A stretch of 64,000 bases of DNA from Coniferiporia sulphurascens (GCA_002794785.1 NBBA01000020.1:248001-312000); one strand, 5' to 3'; positions 45,914 to 58,186 are shown, numbered from the stretch's first letter. Translations and numbers: made by a program. The notes: a model not told the origin generated them from the letters alone.

Positions 45914-46645
45914 GATGGCACCCCCAACAAACAGGGACAAATTACAGATTATACATGGTGATGAATGGTTATGGGCGATAAGACATTTACAGCAAAACTC
46001 CTGGTTACAGCACTTGGAAGCAAAGACCTCATTCTAGGCACCACTTGGTTAAAAAACCGTAACCCCCAAATTGATTGGCAACAGGCTATGCTTCAAATCG
46101 ATAAAATTAACCCAGCAACTCAAATGGCACAACGTACTACAAAAAAGGAACTTCCACTAGAACAACTGGTACCACCACAATACCATGAGTTCCTTCCTTT
46201 ATTTGAAAAGAAGAAATCAGAACAATTCCCTCCTTCTTGACCATATGATCATGCTATTGATTTAAAACTGGATTTCATACCTCATGACTGCAAACTATAC
46301 CCTTTACCTGCACATCACCAGCAGGCTTTGGGTGACTTTTTAGAGGAAAACTTGCAAAAAGGCTACATTTGACCATCCAAGTCCAGAATGGCTTCACCAT
46401 TTTTCTTTGTTGACAAAAAAGATGCATCATTGCATGGTATCCAAGACTATCAAGCACTCAATGAAGGGACCATTAGGAATGTGTATCCCCTTCCCCTTAT
46501 CTTGGACCTAATGGATTGGCTAAAAGGCGCCAAATACTTCACCAAACTTGATCTGCATAATGGCTACAACAATATTTGCATCAAAGAAGGTGATCAGTAT
46601 AAAGCTGCTTTTAAAACAAATCATGGATTATTTGAACCTACTGTC

Positions 46646-47204
46646 TGTTAAGCTCAACAGTTACATGGTGATCGACGTCGGGGCTTCCTGATCGTCGGAA
46701 CTGATGGTATGGCAACAGGGCTTCCTAGATGTCGTAAGTCGAAGATGATCGTCGGCGGGGCTTCCTGATCGATGATGTGGACGCGAGGGGCTTCTTAGTG
46801 ATGTCGGGTTACGACGAAGTGACTAATGGCCAAGTAGCACACAGTAGACTGGTGGTAGCAGATAATGGGCCTGTATGAACAAAGAGCACAAGCTTAGGGC
46901 TTGTGCTACTGAAGTTACATGCTTATATGCTATTCTATGTGTTTGCTACTGTAGCAACTTGGTTAGGTATGTTTACCAGACTATGGAAGGTCATGGAAAC
47001 GCAAGGAAGGCCTTGGTAATACAAGTATGGTGATCAGTAAGCAAAGCATGTCATGATGGTGCAATAAGGCGTCATCATGGCGTCTTATGGCGCAAGGTGA
47101 AATAAGGATGAGTAAGGCAGAGAAATGGGGGAGTTGCGCTGACTGATGATGACGAAGAGGAAGTGAGTCAGCGCAGTAAAGAAAAGTAAAGGAAAATTGT
47201 AACA
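46646..47204 (-). mobile_element. Solo LTR inserted in the Gypsy reverse transcriptase
   Basis: 559 bp, TGTTAAGC to TTGTAACA, flanked by the perfect 5-bp duplication CTGTC (46641-46645 and 47205-47209). Reverse transcriptase motifs resume in the expected order right after it. A solo LTR of this kind is left by recombination between the two LTRs of a full element. Confidence 0.93.
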
Positions 47205-48301
47205 CTGTCATGTTCTTTGGACTTTGCAATTTACTGGCCACATTCCAAGCATTCATGAATGACATTTTCCATATTGTCATCATTGAAGATCTCATCTTGA
47301 TCTACATGGATGACATCTTGATCTTCTCAGATGATCTTGAAGACTTATGTCATAAAACTGGACATGTTCTCCAGATACTCAAAGATAACAATCTCTATTG
47401 CAAACTGGAAAAATGCCTTTTCAAAGTCAAAGAAGTTGAATTTCTTGGTGTCATTATATGCCCTGACACTATCTCCACTGATCCCGCCAAACTCACAGGA
47501 ATTGTTGACTGGCCTACACCAAAAGCAGTCAAACAATTGCAAAGCTTCCTTGGATTTTGCAATTTCTACAGACACTTTGTTCCGAATTTCTCGGAAATTA
47601 TGCACCCCTTACACAAGTTAACTTGGAAGGAGATTCCATGGCAATGGACCCCTATTTGGAAACAGGCATTTGATGAACTAAAGAAGCAGTTTTCGTCGCA
47701 ACCTACCATCCTGATCCCTGACCCATCCAAGCCCTTTGTCATTGAAACAGATGCATCTAAAGTTGCTACAGGAGGAACATTACTCCAAGCTAATAGTAAT
47801 GGTGCCCTACAACCTTGCGGGTTTATTTCTGAATCACTTGGCCCTGCACAACAGTGATATGAAGTTTATGATCAAGAATTCCTTGGGATTATCCAAGCCC
47901 TCACAGCATGGCATCATTATCTCCTTGGATCACCTCATACCACAACCATATGGTGTGATCACAAAAACCTATCATACTTCAGGGCAGCCAGATGCTTAAC
48001 TCCTCAGCAATCCCAATGGAATCAACTTTTATCCAAATACAATGTCATTATCATGCATAAACTGGGTAAATCCGTCCCAGGGTCAGATGCCCTATCTCGC
48101 AGACCGGATCATGGTGAAGAACCACCCGAAGAATGTGTCCTTCTTCCAGATGCCCTGTTCATTGGCGTAATTGATATATCACTTCAAGATGAAATTTGTT
48201 AGGAATTGATGTATAAGCTTGCTTACAAGCTTAGACAACAATACCAGCAACTACCAATACAGGAAGGGACTCCCACAGATACCATCCAGTGATCATTCAA
48301 C

Positions 48302-48991
48302 ATGGGGACGGAAGTAACTAGAAAACCAGGACTTCTTGGGAACATCAGGCCAATCACAATGCTCAAGCGACTGCTAAAGACTCTTGATAAGTCAAGACTC
48401 TGCCACCAATGCCAGATTGCATACAATCAATCATGGGAAGCATTTAACACAGTAATGACCAAATGCTTTTATATGGCAGGGTACATGAACTGCCAGATAA
48501 CTACAGATCACACTGTGGACCCTATAGGCGATGGCACAGAGGTCAGGGTAATGCATACAATACAAATGTACATCTTTGATGTACAGGAGTTTTTGCACAA
48601 TGTCCATGTCCAGATGATAGTGAACTCGCACATACATGACAGGGAATGTGACCTATGAGTTGTCTCAGGATCTTTCCCATACAGGATGTTGCAGGATAAC
48701 ACATTCCTAGCTAACACTCACCAATTACACACAAAGGTAATCACCCTCTTCGAGAATCTATCAGCAAAGGGATTGACAACCACTGATCAACAGATTGGCA
48801 ATGTTAACAACTACATGATAACACTATGGTTATCAAATGGATCACCACCAGCACCACCTCTAGGATACACATGGCATATCACTAGGATAAACCACATTAA
48901 CAAACTGCCAGACAATGTGATTGATGACAGGACACTGACAGCAAGATACCCACCTACCGGACCTTTAGCCAATATTGCATTATGCGATTAA
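48302..48991 (+). pseudogene. Unrecognised element protein 'P-ORF', plus-strand copy
   Basis: A frame of about 229 codons with one TGA (48656-48658), and another TGA at 48290 with open sequence before it. I do not recognise the family. It is clearly homologous to the minus-strand copy at 50422-51072. Shared blocks are LC-x2-C-x2-A, W-x-AFN, nine residues, then AGY-x-NCQIT-x-DHT; later AKG-x-TT-x-D; and near the end GY-x2-IT-x-IN-x-I with DDRT. The first Cys pair recalls a zinc finger. A probable LTR lies about 200 bp downstream. The gene may thus be a third ORF after pol in an LTR retrotransposon. Confidence 0.6.
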
Positions 48992-49187
48992 GCCACACTC
49001 GGCAGGAACCAAAGCTCTTATCAAGCCAGCCACAAACCTTAACTGACAAGTGTCCAAGATGACAGGATAACATGGAGGAACCAGTACAGGAGGCCAACAA
49101 GACAAGTTAATGACTTACCTCATCCAAGCTGTTAGGCAGCATATCAACAAGAAGCCACTGGCACATAAGTCTACAGGGTAGCATGCT

Positions 49188-49745
49188 GTAACAGTGGGGC
49201 GATGTGCACAGCCTAAGTGTCATGGTACAGTCATTATGACAGCATATGACTTCACTATGAGCTCAGTGGAGCCTAGTGGAGCGCATGGAGCACAGTGGGG
49301 CCTCAGTGGAGCCCAGACGGCCAATCGTAGATAGTTATTCTCATATGATCATCTTATGATGTCATTTGCACTGGTATGCAGCTCCAAGTCACTGGAGTCT
49401 ATGATGATGCTGTGAGGCATCATAGCTCCAAGTGCAGAGCCTTGTGGAGTGTCTGCTTTCAAGCGGAGCTTCTTCTTCATGTATATAAGGAGGGCCTAGG
49501 CCAGCCTAGACCCCCAGTTTAATTCACCTTCTCAATTCTCTCAGACTTCTCCTGAGCAAAGTACCAACATCTACCAACTTATTCTTGACTCAATCACATG
49601 CCTCATCTCTATCTCAACTACTTGTTCCATCAGCTAACCATGGTTACTGTTATGATATATACATTTTTCAATTCATGTTTCATCTTTTATTATATAATGA
49701 TGGATTAGTCATTAGGTACACTTTGTCTGATCAGTAGTAAGCAGG
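49188..49745 (+). repeat. Probable LTR downstream of plus-strand P-ORF
   Basis: The segment begins near GCTGTAACAGTGGGGCG and has a TATA box (TGTATATAAGGAGG near 49480) followed by CAGTTTAATTCACCTTCTC. The minus-strand counterpart near 49980-49910 has TATAAAAG followed by CAGTTTAATTCATCTC. No matching 5' LTR was found, so the ends are approximate. Confidence 0.4.
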
Positions 49746-50421
49746 CACAGGTAGTTCTAGATCTATGACATCACAGTAGTGTTAGATTCACTCCCTGATT
49801 AAGGGTTAGAAACAAGTGATAACAGATTCACACAATAATACTAGTTAGTTTAGGGTAGGCTTGATACCCTTCACTTGCTAGAGTGTTAGAGCTGATGATG
49901 GTGGTAAGAGACAAGAGATGAATTAAACTGCTTTTTACCACAATTTTACATTGGGCTTTTATACCCTACATGTTGTAGTCTATTTACTATGTTCCAGTAG
50001 ATACTACAACATACTACTCTTGATTTATAAGTCATAGGAATGTTCCGGTACAATCCTGTACATGCTATTTACTATTCTTAGTTTCCTATGAGTCAGTTAC
50101 ATATTCTGGTATGTTCTACAGCCTACTGTGCTATCTTTATCTTATGCCAGAACCTTCCCTGAGTTTCCATCAAGTCATACAGTATAATACCTAAGTTAAC
50201 CATTCTTGGATGCTACTATACCTATGATGCTTCTCCTTATTTCCTAATTGGTTCTGCTGTGCAATGTGCTATACTTGGCTCCCATCAATTGTGTCTTCCA
50301 TTGATCACCATGCTTCCATTGGCTATTCTTAGCTGAATGCTTAGATATACTTGTGTGGCTCAGCGATTATGCTAGCCTTCTTAATCTTATCTTGTTGTGG
50401 CTTGTTACTTATTACTGTAGA
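49746..50421 (-). repeat. Probable LTR downstream of minus-strand P-ORF
   Basis: On the minus strand, GGGTATAAAAGCCC near 49965 is followed by AGCAGTTTAATTCATC, resembling the plus-strand LTR. The two elements therefore meet tail to tail around 49740. Termini and target duplications were not identified. Confidence 0.35.
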
Positions 50422-51072
50422 CTAAGATTGAGTCATTTCTTCTATAATTTCATTGAAAGGGGTTCGTTCTGGTGTCCTATCATCTACTGGCATAAAGAGC
50501 TCTTCAGGCCCTATAGCATTTATATTTGTGATCCTGCTATACCCTGGTGTGACTCTATATGAATGTTCATCATTGAACCATCATATTATAATCTCTTTAT
50601 CTATTGGTACTAACTCCTGTCTTTGGTTTGGTTCCTTTCAATCTACTGTTGTGTGTCCTTTGGCTATGAAGTTGGCTTTGTATGTGAATAGTTGTTCTTG
50701 TAATTGTTTATTGATAGTATGAACTATTTGGTGTGCTGCTTCTGCATAATTGGTTGATGTAATAACTGCCCTTTGATAACATAATTCATTATGTGGCTGA
50801 TTATAAATCTTGGTTCTTGTGTAAGCGCTGATTACATATCTATTCAACTGATATGAGAACATAGTTGGTCTATGTTCTATTATTACTTCTAGCCTTTCCG
50901 CCACTTGTTGTTCCCTTGTAGTATGATCAAATGTAATTTGACAGTTGTTGTATCCTGCATTCTGTCCTACTGTTGCACATGCAATATTAAACGCTTTCCA
51001 TGCTACTTGATCTGCATCTTTACAGCGTTGGCATAGGTTCCTGGTATCAATTAGAGTTACAGGTCTTGCCAT
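50422..51072 (-). pseudogene. Unrecognised element protein 'P-ORF', minus-strand copy
   Basis: The ATG at 51072 opens MARPVTLIDTRN, and the frame runs to TAG at 50422-50424, with TGA at 50638-50640 and 50581-50583. Homologous to the plus-strand copy over its whole length, including LCQRC, WKAFN, AGYNNCQITFDHT and the distal PVDDRT. Before the solo LTR at 51089 landed, the frame upstream of the ATG was also open apart from one TGA. No signal peptide or membrane helix is seen, which argues against an envelope protein. The function is unknown. Confidence 0.6.
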
Positions 51073-51361
51073 GTCGATCTTGCTAATCTGTTGATCTGGT
51101 GATCATGATTTTCATCAATTTACTAACAAGTAGAAGGTTCTAGAGCAATGACACCATATTGCATCAGTATGGTGACATATTACATAGTAATGGTGTCATG
51201 ACTGTTTCATGCTTCTGATTGGTAGTTTATTATAGATTTGACCTACCCTTAAGTAGTCAAATGTGTATAAGTAGGAACCAATGCAGACCTGGGGAACTCA
51301 GTCGAGTTCTCTTAGGATATCCACTATCTCTGTGTGATCCCTCCTTGTCAACTTGTGTCTC

Positions 51362-51618
51362 TATTAAATAAATATAACGAACGATATAAATATAGTATGT
51401 GGTCATATGAACAACCACCTTACTAAGTGAACGATAACGCAATGATAACGCCATACGATATAGGAGCTAGATAGTTATAGTAGTAATAGCTCACGGAACG
51501 TGTATATAAGGGGAGCTGGTCTCGCCCTAGAAATACATCGGTTTACGCTGATAACCCACCTTGCCTGATCACAACCACTGCACCTCATTGTCTACCACAA
51601 CGTGCGTAGATTTTAAGA
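51362..51618 (+). repeat. Copia 5' LTR
   Basis: 257 bp, TATTAAATAAATA to TTTTAAGA. It has a TATA box (GTGTATATAAGG near 51500). The ends are TA and GA, not the usual TG and CA. It differs from the 3' LTR at 51383, 51398, 51500, 51539 and 51589, all in CpG contexts. Confidence 0.93.
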
Positions 51619-51687
51619 GGTTATGAGCCTTGACTCTACAACTAACGAAACGATTAACAAACATATACATCCTCGAACAACGAAATC

Positions 51688-54600
51688 ATGTCTGATGGAC
51701 AGAAACCAAACACTCGTGAGCAAACACGTTTGCAAAAATTATCAGGATTAAGAATAATTGCTAACGAACTAAAAATAACATATACACAGTCATCTACTAT
51801 CGAAGAACTCGAAGAAAAAATTCAAAAAGCTAAAGATAGCAAAAGGTTAGTCGACCTAATACTACAATGTAACCTAAGACAAATACCTATTAACGGAACG
51901 GAACAACAAATACAAGATCGGATTAACAGGTATGATAATTCTACCAAAGACGAAAAATCAAAAATAAGAACTGACTATAAAATGGAACTAATGAATCATG
52001 CTAAAGATTTAGGAATATCAGATCAAGGAAAATCATCCGAAATCAGATATTGAATAAGTACGTATTTGGGCATATCAGATCCAAATGAAAAAGCTCAATT
52101 TAAAATTGATAACCCTTATATTAAGCCAGAAGAAGAAAGTGATAAAAAAGAAGACAACAATAATGAAGAAGAAAACTCCGAAGAATCCAAAAATAACCCA
52201 TCACGTGAGCCATCAGAACCATCTGATCCTGACGATTCAGACACTAATGATACTGAGGAAGATGAACCGAGTATGGCAACTAAACTTGCGGAACTCCAGA
52301 AATTCTTCGACGGAATCGAGAAACTCGACGGGCACAGAAACTACAAACTCTGGAATTACAGAGTCCGCAGCGCCATCGAAAGTGCAGGTTACGGTAACCT
52401 GCTCACTAACTCCCCAGGAACTGGAGAGGCTGGTATATCAAGCACTTTATATAACGGCATTATGCGCACTATGCCCAACAAAATATTGGCTTATTATCTT
52501 AATTTTAACAAAGATATTCCAGCGCTACTCAAAGCACTTGACGGACAATATAACGTCCAGACAACAATTACAAAGGGCTTTAACGAGGCTGCCCTTTTTG
52601 ATATCAGAGGTCATGTCAGCCATTTCGATGGAACGCTCGATAACCTCAGCAATAAATATGAGGAACTCATAGCCCAAGGGGTAAAAGTTTCAGAGTTGAC
52701 ATACATATCGGCTATTACGCGGGCAACGCCTGAACAATATCAATACGTACTCACACAGAGTGAGTTATATATTAAAACAATTAACGAAACAAACCCAGAC
52801 AAAGATGAAATTGAACTAACCCCTCAATTCTTACTAACGGCATTGAGAAACGCCTTCGAGGGGTGGCGTAAAAATCATCAGAGGACAGGAGCGGTGGCTA
52901 ACCACCTGCCCAAGGACGAGCGGAACCACCCCTACTTCAGGGGCCGCGGACGCGGTAATAGCCGCGGAGTACAGCCACGAGGTCGCGGCTATAGGGGCCG
53001 TGGAGGATATATGCGAGGACGAGGACGAGGGGGATATTCCCCTAACCAACAATCACATATTATTAAGTGCTACAATTGGAACAAACTAGGGCACTTTAGT
53101 CGAGACTGCTGGGCGCCAAAAACGGAATGGACAAAGGCAGCTCAGAAGAAGAAAGAGGACATGAACGACGAAAAAGGAAAAGGGAAGGAAACGGGTGCGT
53201 CAGCGGCACCGACAACGACTGGGGCAAGTGCGGCCCAGGCTAAACATACCGCAGCAGCAGCAGCAACAAACGTCGCATCGAGCTCTCGAATCGAGTTAAG
53301 CGCCGTAATCAGCCAAGGCGAAATAGGCGCCTTCATAACCGAAGTCAACGATAACGATTTCAACATGGGAGAATTCCCAATTTATTCGTATAACGACTTC
53401 CTTGACAAAATCGGAAATTACGACAGCGCCATGGAAGACATGGATGAAAATAATTTGGATGTAAGCATTAACGCTATAACAACAAAAGAAATCGCTAACA
53501 ATGTTTATTCCTCAATGGATATAATCGACACTGGTGCAACAATACATTTAACACCATATCTAAATCGATTACGAAACACGCACAAAACCAATACAATCAC
53601 GATAACGGCTGCCAACAAAACAACGTTTATGGCAAATATAGTAGGGGATCTTAAGCTTTACATCCCCAACGGACACTCAGTAAGTGTCATAATACTATCA
53701 AACGTATACTACAATCCTAAAATGAACATGACATTAGTCTCTCAAGGACTTCTATGTCAAGACGGCTACAAATTTATTTATAAAACAAATGAATGTACAA
53801 TAAAGTATCCTAATGGATCTTTATGCGGAAAAATTAAAAACACAAATGGATTGTATAGTATATTCAACAATGATGTACAAGCGGCTACAAAAAATGTAAC
53901 ATTATTTGAACTTCACAAAAAACTCGGGCATATAAGTTATGCTTACATAAAACGATTATTAAAAGAAGATCAAGTTACAAATCAAAAAATATCAAATTAC
54001 GACGAAACTCAATGCACAATCTGCATAGAAGCAAATATTAAAAGAATGCAAATTCCAAAATTACATATTTCAAAATTAGCCGAAAAATTCGGTGATCATA
54101 TACATATGGACATATGGGGTCCAGCATCCACACATGCTATAGGAGGATATAAATATCTTCTAACACTTGTAGATGACGCTACAAGATGGATTAAAATGAT
54201 TTTAATAAAAACAAAAGACGAAGGCTTAAATGCTTATACGACTTGGGCTACTATGCTCAATACACAATTTAATATAAAAATAAAAATATTACAAAGTGAT
54301 AACGACACAGTGTTTTTAAGTAAACAATTCACTGAATATTTAGAAAAACATGGAACGATACGAAAGCTGACTGTTCACGATATGCCACAACAAAATGGAG
54401 TAGCAGAACAATCACATCAAACGATTTTAAACAATACACGAGTAAATCTGCTACAAGCAAAATTACCTCCAAGTTTATGGGGAGAAGCTGTAAAATACAG
54501 TACTTACGTTTACAATAGAACGCCAAAAAGCGCTATTGATTTTAAAACACCATATTTTAAACGATATAACGAAAATTACAACATTGACGATTTAAAAGAA

Positions 54601-56523
54601 TTCAGCCAATATTGCATTATAAAACAAGAAGACGTAAATAAATTACAACCAAAAGGAAAATATGCACAATGGCTAGGATTTGACGAAGAAAGCAAAGGTC
54701 ATAGAACCTATCATAATAGAAAAATATCAATCGAATGAAATCTACAATTTTTAGATTCTCCACCATCTAAAATTGAAGGGGAGAATATAACAGAAAAACA
54801 AAATGAGCAAATAAAAGAATTAACAAATGAAAGACCAATAAGAACTATTAAACCAACGAAACGATCATTAGGTCTAAACTTTGACGAACAAAATACAGTT
54901 GCTTATCTTACGGAATTTAACCAATTCAATACGGAATTAATAGGCGATCCAAATTCATATCAACAAGCGATCAATAGAATTGACGCAAATCAATGGATCA
55001 CAGCAATGAAAGAAGAAATAAAAACGTTAATTGAAAGATCTACATGGAAAATCATTGATCCACCAAAAGAAGCAAATATAATCGGAACCAGATTTGTTTA
55101 CAAAACAAAAAGATTAGCAAACGGAGAAATTGAACGATACAAAGCAAGACTAGTAGTTCAAGGATTTGCCCAAAAAGAAGGCATAGACTACTACTCTAAT
55201 GATACATTTGCTCCAGTGGCACGATTAGCCACAGTAAGAACTATATTAAGTTGGAGCGCAACAAACAATTACGAAATTCACCAAATTGATATAAAATCAG
55301 CTTACTTATATGGTGAACTAGATAAAAACGAAAATATATATATAAAAGCACCTCCAGGAAACTTAATCGAAATAAAACCTGGACAAGTTCTAAAGTTAAA
55401 TAAAGCCTTATACAGATTAAAACAAGCAGGCAGACAATGGTATAAAAAATTATCAGAAATATTAATAGGAATTGGACTAACACGAGCAGTCCAAGATAAT
55501 GCAGTATTTCTAAGAAAAGTAAAAGGAAAAACAATCCTAATACTTTTCATACATGTTGACGATATAACCATATGTGGCTTAAATTTATTAATAATAAAAG
55601 CCTTCAAAGATGAAATCGGAAAACATGTAAAATTTACTGACGGAAACGATATACACTGGTTACTTGGTATTGAAATCGAAAGAAACTGAGATGAAAGAAT
55701 TATAAAATTAAGACAAAAACATTATATTGATAATATAATAGAAAAATATAAATTAAAAGACACTGCAACGGTACGAACACCAATGACACCTGGTCAAGTG
55801 TTAAAATCACTCGAAAACCCAACTAATGAAGAATTAAACTTCATGAATCAAATACCATATATGAACATGGTTGGAGCATTACGATATGCAGCAGATTGTA
55901 TGAGACCTGACATATCATTTGCAACAGGTCAATTTGCTAGGCATTTAAATAAACCTAGTATTGAACATTATAATGCAGTAAAACACTGTTTCAAATATCT
56001 AAAAGGAACTAATGATTATTGGTTAATACTCGGAGGAAAAGAACCAATCGAGTTAATCGGATATACCGATGCTGATGGAATGACACAAGAAGGCCATAAA
56101 GCAATATCGGGATATATATTCCAAATAGGAAATGCAACGACATCATGGTCAAGTAAAAAACAAGAATTAGTGTCATTATCAGTATGCGAAGCTGAACTAC
56201 AAGCTTTAACTCATGGAGTAAAAGAAGCAATATGGCTAAGAAGACTGGTTGAAGAGGTACTGCAGACCTTGGATACACCTACGAAAATATTATGCGATAA
56301 TCAAGCAGCCATAACTATAGTAAATTCAACAGAACAAAAATATATGCAAAGAACAAAACACATTGATATATGAAAAGATTTTTTATGAGATTATATTGAA
56401 AATGAAACCATATCAGTTTCATATATTCCAACTGGACAGCAAAAGGCTGATATAATGACGAAAGCGCTAACGATCGAATTAGTCAAACGTTTTACAAGTT
56501 TACTCCGCCTAATAAAAGTTTGA
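51688..56523 (+). pseudogene. Copia gag-pol polyprotein with five in-frame TGA codons
   Basis: One frame of 1612 codons from the ATG at 51688 to TGA 56521-56523. It is interrupted by TGA at 52051, 54736, 55687, 56371 and 56386, and by no TAA, TAG or frameshift. Domains in order are a Lys-rich gag; a Gly/Arg-rich stretch with an imperfect zinc knuckle (C-Y-N-W-x4-H-x4-C near 53070, second Cys replaced by Trp); protease IIDTGATIHL; an integrase with HKKLGH and CTIC zinc ligands and the D, D, E residues in HMDIWGP, QSDND and QNGVAEQ; reverse transcriptase with FAPVARLATVRTI and HVDDI; and RNase H with GYTDADG, EAELQAL and KHIDI. Catalytic residues are present, so only the stops seem to silence it. 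Confidence 0.93.
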
Positions 56524-56530
56524 AGGGGAG

Positions 56531-56787
56531 TATTAAATAAATATAACGAACAATATAAATATAGTACGTGGTCATATGAACAACCACCTTACTAAGTGAA
56601 CGATAACGCAATGATAACGCCATACGATATAGGAGCTAGATAGTTATAGTAGTAATAGCTCACGGAACATGTATATAAGGGGAGCTGGTCTCGCCCTAGA
56701 AATACATTGGTTTACGCTGATAACCCACCTTGCCTGATCACAACCACTGCACCTCATCGTCTACCACAACGTGCGTAGATTTTAAGA
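56531..56787 (+). repeat. Copia 3' LTR
   Basis: 257 bp, same ends as the 5' LTR, preceded by a purine tract. About 98 percent identical to the 5' LTR. Confidence 0.93.
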
Positions 56788-56857
56788 GTCTCACTTCCCT
56801 AAGTCATTTCACTGGTAGAACCTGTGCACCTTGTTGGTGTATAGTGTTGCCCTAACA

Positions 56858-58186
56858 AATCTGATAGGAGAGTCATTCCACTAACCCTACCTCCTCTATC
56901 AGGTGAGTGTCATCTAGGAATAAGCAATAAAGTGCAATAACTTACCATTTACCCAGATTTTACTACCAAGGGCAGTGGATACTCTCCCCCATGGTGCAGG
57001 CGTGTATGGGGGAGTACCATATTTTTTTCAGCAGTACAACCTACCAAATGGTATGTACAGATGAACTGACATGAGTCAGTCTGTCTCATTCAGCCTGTAA
57101 TGCTGCACATATGCATGAGCATTGCCGCATATGCGTCACTGTGTGTACCAAGCAGATGAACACTTGGTTGGGAGAAGATGTCCTCATGAAGGATCTGGAT
57201 GTGCTGCGATCGAAAAAAAAAGAACTGGCCTTGGTTGTAAGGGGGAATCCAGATCTAATTGGCACAATAGTCACTGTAAAAAATTTCATTATGGTGAGCA
57301 AGGGCATGTACAGGTCTGCAAGTGTCATGGATAATACGACTGGAAAGCAGTGGCCAGCCAAGCCTATAGAGAACCTTACTAGTATACAGTTAATGTCGGA
57401 CAGTATCAGCTAGATCTAGCATTAGTACTTACTAGACAAAAGTATATTACGATGCTTGTATAATATTATGCTTATTAAAGACAGCATTCTAGACTGGTAA
57501 ACTGCATGATGCATGCTGATGTGAGCAAGCTGACATGAACAGGGCCCAATTTACTACATAGTGAGTGTGTCACTTGTTTGTCGTTTGGGGATAAAGGACT
57601 AATTACTCATTACACTACAGACCAAAACGGCAATTTTGATCCTCACGTCATCGGAGTTGCACCAGCTTCACACATAAGAGATCACTCTCATAACATAACA
57701 TAAGTGCATCTTCTTTGCCTAATTTTGAATCAGCAACACTAACATGTTTGTCAAGGAGTGTTTATTGACATATATACCCCCTTCTTACCAGTGCAGTGCC
57801 CGCCAGCATGAAGGTAAGTGCTCCATACTAGTGGGCCAGTTGACTGTTTACATTCACATCATCGGCATCCAATATCCGATGCAATTCAGGAACTACTCCC
57901 TCAAGCGCATGGCATGAAGGTCTGCCATCCATTCCTTTTTTTTTGGTACAAAGCGAGAGCACAGCACATGGCTCAGATGTGTCAATTGCATGCTTCACGT
58001 GCTCAACTGGTTGTGTTGAAGTGGTTGTGGTGACAATTCTTGCACCACCACTGTATGTTTTTTTATATTAACCAGCCAACTCGAAAAAACATGACAAACA
58101 GTATAAAATCCTCCCTTCATCGTGGTGAGTCCCTCATCACTTGCAATTGCATTTACCATCTTGTGCTAACTCTGCTATCTCATACT
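56858..58186 (+). other. Region with an unrecognised ORF, otherwise no gene
   Basis: A plus-strand ORF at 57111-57413 (NPDLIGTIVTVKNFIMV, TTGKQWPAKPIENLTSIQL) looks coding but was not recognised; it may be a transposon fragment. The rest, 57420-58186, shows short ORFs without support. Confidence 0.3.

Larger units (their letters stand above)
45002..48202 (+). pseudogene. Gypsy pol (protease, reverse transcriptase, RNase H), decayed and split
   Basis: The protease has ALIDSGAEGQFINLSF (near 45150). Reverse transcriptase pieces are KGYI-x-PSKS and [10 protein letters not shown] (46360-46430), [16 protein letters not shown], and after the second solo LTR MFFGLCNLLATFQAFMND and the active site IYMDDILIFSDD (near 47310). 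RNase H has IETDASKVATGGTL and LGSPHTTTIWCDHKNL. The frame is broken by two solo LTRs (45259-45913 and 46646-47204), by TGA at 45959, 45962, 46238, 46370 and 47855, and by TAG at 48200. No integrase follows; the element is lost or replaced after about 48200. The whole is inactive. Confidence 0.9.
51362..56787 (+). mobile_element. Copia LTR retrotransposon, structurally complete
   Basis: Two 257-bp LTRs (51362-51618 and 56531-56787) enclose one long gag-pol frame. The 5-bp duplication GTCTC flanks the element (51357-51361 and 56788-56792). A GGTTATGAGCC primer-binding candidate follows the 5' LTR, and a purine tract (GAAGGGGAG) precedes the 3' LTR. The LTRs differ at five sites only, so the insertion is recent. 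It inserted into an older solo LTR. Confidence 0.95.
51089..56857 (+). mobile_element. Solo LTR split by the Copia insertion
   Basis: The left part, 51089-51361, starts TGTTGATCTGG; the right part, 56793-56857, ends GCCCTAACA. Together they make about 338 bp, flanked by AATC on both sides (51085-51088 and 56858-56861). A TATA-like GTGTATAAGTAGG lies near 51262. It sits just upstream of the minus-strand P-ORF. It has the TGTT...AACA ends of the other LTRs here but a different sequence. Confidence 0.6.

Noticed and set aside
48302..48991. P-ORF as a retroviral-type envelope protein
   Set aside because: No signal peptide or membrane helix in either copy.
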